Below, piece by piece: positions 56,974 to 64,000 of a DNA stretch of 64,000 nucleotides (its first letter is position 1; each line of letters begins with the position of its first letter). Both the position numbers and the translations under genes were made by a program. Source of the DNA: Pyrenochaeta sp. MPI-SDFR-AT-0127 (Eukaryota > Ascomycota > Dothideomycetes > Pleosporales > Cucurbitariaceae); assembly GCA_020747015.1 (NCBI GenBank), contig JAGTJM010000002.1, forward strand, positions 620,001-684,000, written 5' to 3'. The notes below the pieces were generated by a model that was not told where the DNA came from, made no database searches, and saw nothing but the letters and a program-made list of their open reading frames with translations.

Positions 56974-57997
56974 ATGAATATTTCGCTGCCGAGGCCTACT
57001 GGTGGCCCTTCAAACTTTGGGGCCACGCCTCCATCACGGCGCAATGAGGCCCGAATGCCACGCTTCTTCAAGCGCCTGTTCAAGTTCCCCCAAATGGACT
57101 TTGAGATGGCGGTATGGGAGATCATGAGCCTGATCATAGCACCGAAGAAGGTGTTCCGGCAAATATACTACCACGTATGTACATTCTATGGAGCATGCTC
57201 CCCCAAACATAGTCGAGGCTTTGTACCAGCTATCCTGAGCTCGCAAGCATCTGTTGCTTGTCCCCAACATGGCCCCCACAGGATTAAGACACTGACATGT
57301 TGAACAGAAACAAACAACAAAAACTTACCACCGGCCCGACCCCTCTTTTACCTACCTTCTCTCCTTCTTTTTAACCCTGACCTCCCTCGCCTGGGGCTTT
57401 GCATACGCCAAAGGCTTCACGCAAACGCTCCACATCACCCTCGTTTTCATATTTGGCCATTTTCTACTTCTGTCCCTAGTGACAGCCACCTTGTTCTTCT
57501 TCCTCGTTGGTCGACTTTTGGGGCCAGGAAATTCATTATTACCTGGACGGAGAAGAGGGTTGTACAATCTTGGTGAAGTAGAGGGCGGTGCGGGCAAGGA
57601 AGAGCTGGAGTTTGGGTATTGCTGGGACGTGGCGATTAGAGCTTTTGTTCCAGTCTGGGTGTTTCTGTACGTGGTGCAGTTTCTATGCATGCCGCTCGTT
57701 GGCACGGATCATTGGTAAGCCACAACATGCGCAGGATTGTTGGAATGTGGCAGTTCTGACATGATTAGGGTCTCCATCCTTTTATCGAATACGCTCTACC
57801 TCATCGCGTTGAACTACTACTTCATTATCACCTTCCTCGGGTACAATGCCCTACCGTTTCTCCACCACACAGAGCTGCTACTCGTGCCAATAGCCGTCAC
57901 AACGATACTATGGTTCGCGTCACTATTCGGCTTCAACATGTCTCGACACTTCGCGCCAGTGCTATGGGCGGGAGCTCGATTGCGGAAGCAAGTATGA
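56974..57997 (+). CDS. UNC-50 family Golgi membrane protein (Gmh1-like)
   Basis: Seen: exons 56974-57174, 57308-57714 and 57769-57997 give 278 residues, all in phase. The family block RMPRFFKRLFKFPQMDFEMA and MSLIIAPKKVFRQIYYH is joined across intron 1 to KQTTKTYHRPDPSFTYLLSF. About five hydrophobic helices follow (FFLTLTSLAWGFAYAKGF, TLHITLVFIFGHFLLLSLV, FVPVWVFLYVVQFLCM, LYLIALNYYFIITFLGYNAL, LLVPIAVTTILWFASLFGFN). Length matches UNC-50 proteins. Known: UNC-50/Gmh1 are inner-nuclear/Golgi multi-pass proteins; C. elegans UNC-50 is needed for receptor assembly and yeast Gmh1 interacts genetically with the Arf exchange factor Gea1. Confident family assignment. Confidence 0.93.
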
Positions 57998-58803
57998 AGT
58001 ACAAGTATCAAACAAAGGGGAGCAAAGAGACGGTTAAAGTTGGGAAAGACAGTACAACCACTACTGACATCATATGGCTGAAATGCCTTTGCGGCATGTA
58101 CAAAAGGATAAATAGCATCTTACACCTCTTCTGGGAGTCTGGCGCACGCGCATACCACTCCTCGGAGCTAAGGTATCATAGCATTCATAGCGGGCAGTTC
58201 ATCATTAACGTTCCATTTCCAATCACCACTGCTCTCTCCACTCCTCTCCATCTACCATGCAAAGTCCTGTGCCAAATTCTACTCACCGCTCATCAAAACG
58301 CTTTAAGCCTTCCCACGCTCACACTAGTTTCCCGAAAACTTGTTAACCAATGATACATCAAATACCTTACAGAAAGTCGATACAGTGAGAATGTGCTATT
58401 ATATATAGTTCGGGCCAGAAAGCGATAGCCGTAGTCATTGAGCACGCAGGAAGGAGATATGTGTGCCAAGAAAGGTTATACAAAAAATGCATGTTGGTAT
58501 CGCAAGATGGTGTTTGAGCTGAAATGGCCCATTGAGTGAATTACAACTCGGTGGACTAATTAAGACAACCCGAGAAGCATACTTGCATGTTTATTTTAGC
58601 CATTTGGAGACATTACTATATACAATATCACATATCTATAAGCACAAAGATCCATAATCTTACATACACGCGTCCCCCCATCTATTCTTCCAACACTGCC
58701 CCCAAACTCCCTGATGGTTCTTCATTTGCACCACACACCACCGAAAAAAAAGTATCTATACCCTTCGCTGCAATAGTGTACACGTAAAATGGAACAATCC
58801 ATC
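57998..58803. other. Convergent 3' ends, unc50 and mitochondrial IF-2
   Basis: About 800 bp, AT-richer than its surroundings, with poly-A and poly-T stretches and a 147-codon frame that overlaps the unc50 3' end in another frame. No gene supported. Confidence 0.5.
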
Positions 58804-61800
58804 TCACAAAGTTCTCTTCTCAAATTTCTCCTCGTAGCACTGAATGCGGTCGCCGATCTGGAAGTCTGCCCAGTCTTCGAAGGAGACACCGCACTCGGTG
58901 TCTTTACGCATCTGCTCCACGTCTTTCTTTTGGTTCTTCAAGCTGTTGACAACACCTGTACATTTCGATTAGCATTCGTACGAACAGTTCGTGCAGGGAA
59001 GATGAGAGTGATGAAACATACCATCATGGATGACATCGTCGCCACGGAGCACGCGAGCTTTGGTGTTGAGGTTGACGAGGCCATTGCGAACCTTGGAGCC
59101 AGCAACTTTCATTGTCTTTCTGCCTCCGATACCGATTTCGAAGACAGCCGCGATTTCCGCTTCGCCAGTGACCTTTTGCACTACCTTTGGCTTCAACTTT
59201 TCGCTCAACAAGTCCTTTACATTCTCCACGACACGGTAGATGATGTTGCTGTCCAGGATCTTGACGCCCTTCTCCTCTGCAAGTTTAGCAACATGGTTTG
59301 GGATGGTCGTGTTGAAGTTGACAACATGGCCCTGGGCATCAGCGGCATGTGAAATGTCGAATTCCGATGGCGACCCAACACCGTGACGGAGGATGCGAGT
59401 CGACACCTCAGCATTACCGAGAGCGGAGATGGAGTCAATGACTGCTTCCACAGAGCCAGAGACATCGCCTTTGATGATGAAGCTCACTACCTCAGGTCCA
59501 GTGGCCTTGGTCTCTTCGACAACCGCTTCCTCGCCATTGGCAGCCGCCTTTTCGGCAGCACTTTCGGCCTCACGACGTTCGGCTTCCAGGCGTCGGGATT
59601 GATTGATAGCCTCCATGTCACGCGCCATCTGCTCCCTCTCCACCTTCTCCGTACGTAGACTGGATACAGAAGTCGCCTGTTGTTCATCGGCCGCCTGGAG
59701 TGCTTCATCACCAGCGATAGGCTGGTCGCGCCATCCGTCAACTTCAACTGCCATACCAGGTCCAACTTCCTTCACCATAACGCCCGCTTCGTTGCGCAGG
59801 CTGCGTACACGGGTCCAGGTTGTGCCGGCAACGAGAGCTGTGCCTTGACGAAGGGTGCCACTGCGAACGAGAACTGTAGCCACACGGCCGGATTTCTTAG
59901 TCGTGCCTTCAAGGACCCAGCCTTCTACAGGAGCTTCAGGATCTGCGCGGTGATCCAACATCTCAGAAAGTGTGGAGATGGCTTCCTCTAACTCAGGAAT
60001 GCCTTGCCCAGTCTTGCCACTGACACATACTGTTTGGACTTCACCACCATAATCTTCGATCTCGATGCCGTGGCGGCCGAGGTCGAGCTTGACAGCGTTA
60101 GGATCAGCGTCCTGTTTATCGATCTTGTTGATGGCGACAATTATGGGCACCTTTGCCGCTTGTGCATGCTTGATGGCCTCTACAGTCTGAGGCATCACCG
60201 AATCGTCGGCGGCAACAACCAAAACAACGATATCAGTAACATTCGCACCACGAGCGCGCATTGTTTCGAAGGCAGAGTGCCCGGGTGTATCAAGGAACGT
60301 AATCTTCTTTCCGTTTGCCAGAGGAACGCTGAATGCACCGATGTGCTGTGTAATACCGCCAAATTCAGTAGCGGCAACACTGGTTGAGCGCATATAGTCC
60401 AGAATCGTAGTCTTGCCGTGATCAACGTGACCCATGATCGTGACTACAGGTGGTCGAGCAGGGAGCTCAGCATACACCTCAGGCTCCACAGCTGGTGCTG
60501 GGTAAAGATCGCCATCGTCTTCCTCAGCCTGGAAGATAGGTTCAAAGTTATATTCCTGCGCAATGAGACCGGCATGCTCAGCATTCAAGATGTGGTCATT
60601 TTGCACCTCTTCGAACCCTAGTTCTTCCAGTTTCTGTACAAAATCCTCAACTCTCAGCTTCAAAGCTCCAGCAAGATTCGCGACGCTGATGTACTCTGGT
60701 AGTGAAATGGGCACGGGTTCGTTCTTCGCAGCCTGTGCAGCTTTCTTCGCTTCCGCTCGCATACGTTTGCGATCCTGCTTGTTGATGTATGGCCGATCGT
60801 CCTCCTCTTCTTCGGCTCTTTGCACACGCCGACCGCGATTCCCGCCCTTGCGTCGCTCTGGTTCTTCATACCGATTCTTAACTTCCATTGGCTCGTCAAA
60901 CTCAAATCGATTCCGCCTCCTATCCTGGTCCACATTGCGACGTCTGCTGTCCTCTGCATCCCGAACTTGTGATGGCTGCTCGAATTCCAAGCTGCCAGCT
61001 TTCTTTTGCACCCAGTTTGCGGCGGCATCCGCAACTGATTCTTCGTTACGCAGAGGCCGCGCTCCGAATCGCTGAGAAGGTTCATATCGTGGAGACTGTG
61101 CTTGATTGTGCAGAGGCTGTGCTGGTCGATACATGACCTTCCGCTGCTCTGCCTGCTGTTCAATGCTCTGTTCCGATCGCTGCTCTGTTCGCTGTCCACG
61201 AAGCGTCGGCTTTGTTGGGCAAACAGCACTCATGTGGTCTATCGAACCACAGTGCCAGCATTTTCGCTGCGCATTGGAGTCTCTTGTGAACGTTTGGAAA
61301 GGCTTCGGTGTGCGATTGCTGGTCGAGCTAGCATTCCCAAGTAGCTTGGCAATTTCGTCTTGATCTAGCATGCTTCGCCGTGGAGGAGGTCTCGATACAG
61401 GGTGCGGTCTTCGATCGGCTAACTCGACTTGTACGCGGTCTGGCTGTGGTTCATTTCGCCGCCTCAAGTGGCCTGACCCGAACGCTGGTGTATGCACTGG
61501 CGGCCTGGAATCCATATTGACTTTGTATCGGTTTTGTGGCGAAGACCTGCTATCAGCATATCTGTCGGTGTTGCCGTCTCTTCGTCCCATAGGTGCGAAT
61601 CTGTCTCTACTCTGGTTGCGTCCGGAGCCATCGAAAAGACCGCCTCTGTTCATCGGCCTTCGATCCGCCGAAGGCTGTCTTTGCACCTGTGCCGATTGCT
61701 GGGGCGCTTGCTGACCCAAAGAAGTTCTCATTCTCTGTGCCGGAGATAGATAACCCCCTTGAGGTTGTGCGAATGCGGCGCTCGCGGCCAGAGCCTGGCG

Positions 61801-62076
61801 CATTCGTGCAGCCTGGGAGATGGGTTGTGTGGGCTGGTCTGCATCTTTGTAAAGAAGCGCTTCAGCAGATTGCGGAGATCTGCTAGACGAGTTCAGCTGC
61901 CTCCTTTGCGCAGATGATGACGGCGTAAGGAGCGTGTTCGTGGTTGCAGGTTGGCGAGTGGCGCAGAAGACGCAGATGTCGCGGGGTGAAGATACCTGAT
62001 ACCATTAGACGTCAATTGTCAATTTGCGCATTAGAAATGCATAGATCTTACCCGAAGGCCGCGTGCTCTCCGCATG
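58804..62076 (-). CDS. ifm1: Mitochondrial translation initiation factor IF-2
   Basis: Seen: a tiny first exon 62076-62053 (MRRARGLR), a large exon 61995-59022 and a last exon 58955-58804 give 1049 residues, all in phase. The basic N-terminus MRRARGLRVSSPRD is a mitochondrial presequence. Residues 254-267 form a CCHC zinc knuckle (CWHCGSIDHMSAVC), unusual here. A charged linker follows, then IF2-N (VANLAGALKLRVEDFVQKLE). The GTPase has G1 GHVDHGKT (530-537), G2 GGITQHIG, G3 DTPGH, G4 NKID and G5 SGKTGQG. Domain II and the C-terminal beta-barrel finish in VVNSLKNQKKDVEQMRKDTE and CGVSFEDWADFQIGDRIQCY. Known: mtIF-2 positions initiator tRNA on the mitochondrial small subunit; the bacterial-type last domain is complete. 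The long N-terminal extension is lineage-specific. Confidence 0.94.
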
Positions 62077-62452
62077 CTGGGCAGTGTGATGGGAGGTGGT
62101 GGTCTCAATGGTTCCTTCAAAAGATCTGAAGATTGGACGTCCCCTCGGCAGTTACCGGGATATCCCTGTCGATGACATTAGCGTTCCGCCATTGGCCCGT
62201 CGAAGGTCTGCTGCGTCCTGTTTGCATCCGCCTTGCTTTGATAAGTTGAAGTTATCGGGTAAGCGTAGATTTATATCTATTGGGAAGATATCTCAAATCG
62301 ATGGGAACATAAAGAGTAGCGTTTCCCCGTGAAATATGCGCCAAGCAAACCATAAGCCAGGCCACCCAGTCCAAGATATCATAAATACATAACATATAAG
62401 GCTCATGTAGATAGTGGAGCCGCTTGAAATCAGAACCCAAGTCTACAAGACT
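62077..62452. other. Gap between P450 stop and IF-2 start
   Basis: 376 bp on the minus-strand path: the 3' flank of the P450 gene and the promoter/leader of the IF-2 gene. No element recognised. Confidence 0.5.
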
Positions 62453-64000
62453 TTACTCTTTCGCTTCCTTCATCCTAACTTTCACTCCATCGGAAGGACA
62501 CCCCGTCAAACTCAGTGCATGCCTCACATATCCAGCACCACCAACCTCCTTCTCCACCCACGTATTGCCCACACCTTCCATCTTCTCAAACCTCTGCGCT
62601 AATCTCACAATCACATATCCCGCCTCGGTGAGCGCGAACTGCTGGCCAATACAGATTCTGGGTCCGCCATTGAAGGGCAGATACTCCCAGCCGCTCTTCC
62701 TGCCATCCCATCTTTCAGGCCTGAACTCGTTGGCGTCAGGACCCCACAGGTCTTTGCGCCTGTGCATGACATATACGCTGTAGTCAACCTGCTTGCCTTT
62801 TTTCACATATATCGGTGCTGTTCCGTCAGGGCCTCCGCCAGTTGGGAGCGTGGTGTCGCGGAGGGCGCGACGGCCGTCGACGGGTACAACAGGGTAGAGT
62901 CGTAGGGTCTCGTTGAGAATCCACTGGAGATAGTTGCATCCTTTCAGGTTGGAGAAGGTGAGATTCTTAGGGTTGCTGTAGGTGCCAAATTCCTCAAGAA
63001 CGATAGTACGCAATTTGCTGTAAACATCGGGATGTTGTGTGAAGAGCATATAAACGTATGAGAGTAGGGAAGCGGTGGTGTCTCGACCGGCGAGGAGGAT
63101 GGAGATCATGTGGGAGCGGAGCTCGATGGGGTCGCGTGTTGATTCTACGAGCGCGTCGAGGAAGACATACCGTTGCTTTCCATGTGAGGTTGCCTGAGTG
63201 GAACCCTTTTCTTTAGAAAGTGCAAGTTGCACGTAATGGTCGATAAAGTCATGGCAACGCTTGATGTGCGCTTTGTATTCCTTATCGTACGCCAGCCAAT
63301 AGTATTCGCCGAAGCGAGCACCAACAGCGATTGTGTTCTGGGCTTTGTCGAAGGAGATAGCAAAGTCCCGCTCATTTACGGCCATAGGTGCTTTGCTTGA
63401 CTCGTAGTCTGGTAGGCTTGAGAGCTGGGAGTCCACACTCTCGCCAAACAAGAATTCAGTTGCAGAATCAATCGTCAAGCGAAAGAACAGTGGCTGGAGA
63501 TTGGTGACGTCTGTCCAACCATCCCTGTTCACAGGAATGACTCGCACTACGGAAGAAGAGAGCACAAAATCAGTGTATATCTCAGGTGAAGAGAGTGTAC
63601 AAATACATACTCATGTTCTGCACATGGTTCTCCTCGAGATCCAGATCGCTGACTTGGTCTCTAGCAAACTGAGGTCGAAGCAAGTTTCGTGCATGTGCCC
63701 ACTGCTCGCCGTCTGTAGAAAACTATTTATAGATTAGCAACTACACATGCTATCGCTCAGGGGAGACAGCAAACTCACAATTCCTTGTCCCAGTAAGGGG
63801 GAGAAGTTTTTATTCCTCGTCTCTCCTAGTCCAAAGTCTTTGAACTGCGTCGCGAGTATTGCCTGGATATTCTTTGGCTCAACGGTAAAGAAGCCTCCAG
63901 TGCCCAGGAGGAATTGATAGATCGTAGTGATGAACCTGCCCTCTCTATCGCGAATTTCGTCGAGGCGAAGCTGGAAAAACTGTGGTACGCGCTGTTCCTT
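62453..64000 (-). CDS. Cytochrome P450, CYP52-like (N-terminus outside window)
   Basis: Seen: exons 64000-63779 (cut by the window edge), 63722-63611 and 63546-62453 join in phase. Readable order: FFQLRLDEIRDREGRFITTI, FGLGETRNKNFSPLLGQGIF joined to STDGEQWAHARNLLRPQFAR, the I-helix AGRDTTASLLSY, the K-helix ETLR in ILNETLRLYPVVPVDGRRAL, the PERF-like EFRPERW and the haem loop FNGGPRICIGQQFA with the Cys ligand. All core P450 elements are intact. Known: the CYP52 clade hydroxylates the terminal carbon of alkanes and fatty acids, but related fungal P450s act in secondary metabolism. The membrane anchor and start codon are missing because the gene continues beyond 64000. Exact subfamily not assigned. 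Confidence 0.9.

Overview
The window is nuclear DNA of a filamentous ascomycete, most likely a Dothideomycete (Pleosporales-like). Genes carry short GT-AG introns (about 45-140 bp) with CTAAC/CTGAC-type branch sites. The gene set is typical of that group: dopA, RNA14, QDE2-type Argonaute, UNC-50, TAN1, Mtf1, an amadoriase, a UstYa-like protein and a CYP52-like P450. No tRNA, rRNA, transposon, CRISPR or viral element was recognised. Most genes had to be assembled by hand from exons; where exon coordinates are given, reading phases close exactly.

Layout. 0.1-3.4 kb: a UstYa/DUF3328 oxidase-like protein and, convergent to it, a papain-like cysteine protease with no secretion signal. 4.9-7.8 kb: ribosomal protein uS10 (RPS20) divergent from a CUE-domain protein of the ASCC2/Cue3 family. 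10.6-19.1 kb: a kinase-like protein that has lost its catalytic aspartates, the tRNA acetylation adaptor TAN1, a mitochondrial transcription factor Mtf1 and a divergent fructosyl-amino-acid oxidase. 23.3-32.1 kb: a sparse accessory stretch with a C2H2 factor, a secreted poly-proline protein and a Cys-rich single-pass membrane protein, separated by 2-4 kb gaps. 33.2-43.5 kb: a small unknown gene with a possibly frameshifted tail, a two-exon PPxY/transmembrane protein hidden by its intron, the 1860-residue Dopey protein, and a disordered unknown protein. 44.8-64 kb: a dense housekeeping block with PP28/PDAP1, an HNH-domain protein, Argonaute, RNA14, UNC-50, mitochondrial IF-2 and the 3' part of a P450 that runs off the window edge.

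Links between genes. The clearest is the head-to-head pair uS10/Cue3-like. In ribosome-associated quality control, uS10 is the protein whose N-terminal lysines receive the ubiquitin chain, and Cue3/ASCC2 is the ubiquitin-binding subunit that reads it. Here they share one 378-bp intergenic region. A second suggestive head-to-head pair is the PPxY/dileucine membrane protein and dopA, both plausibly in endosomal/Golgi traffic. Other unusual points are a CCHC zinc knuckle inside mitochondrial IF-2, a pseudokinase-like APH protein, and a secreted protein whose N-terminus resembles an ADP-ribosyltransferase entry motif.
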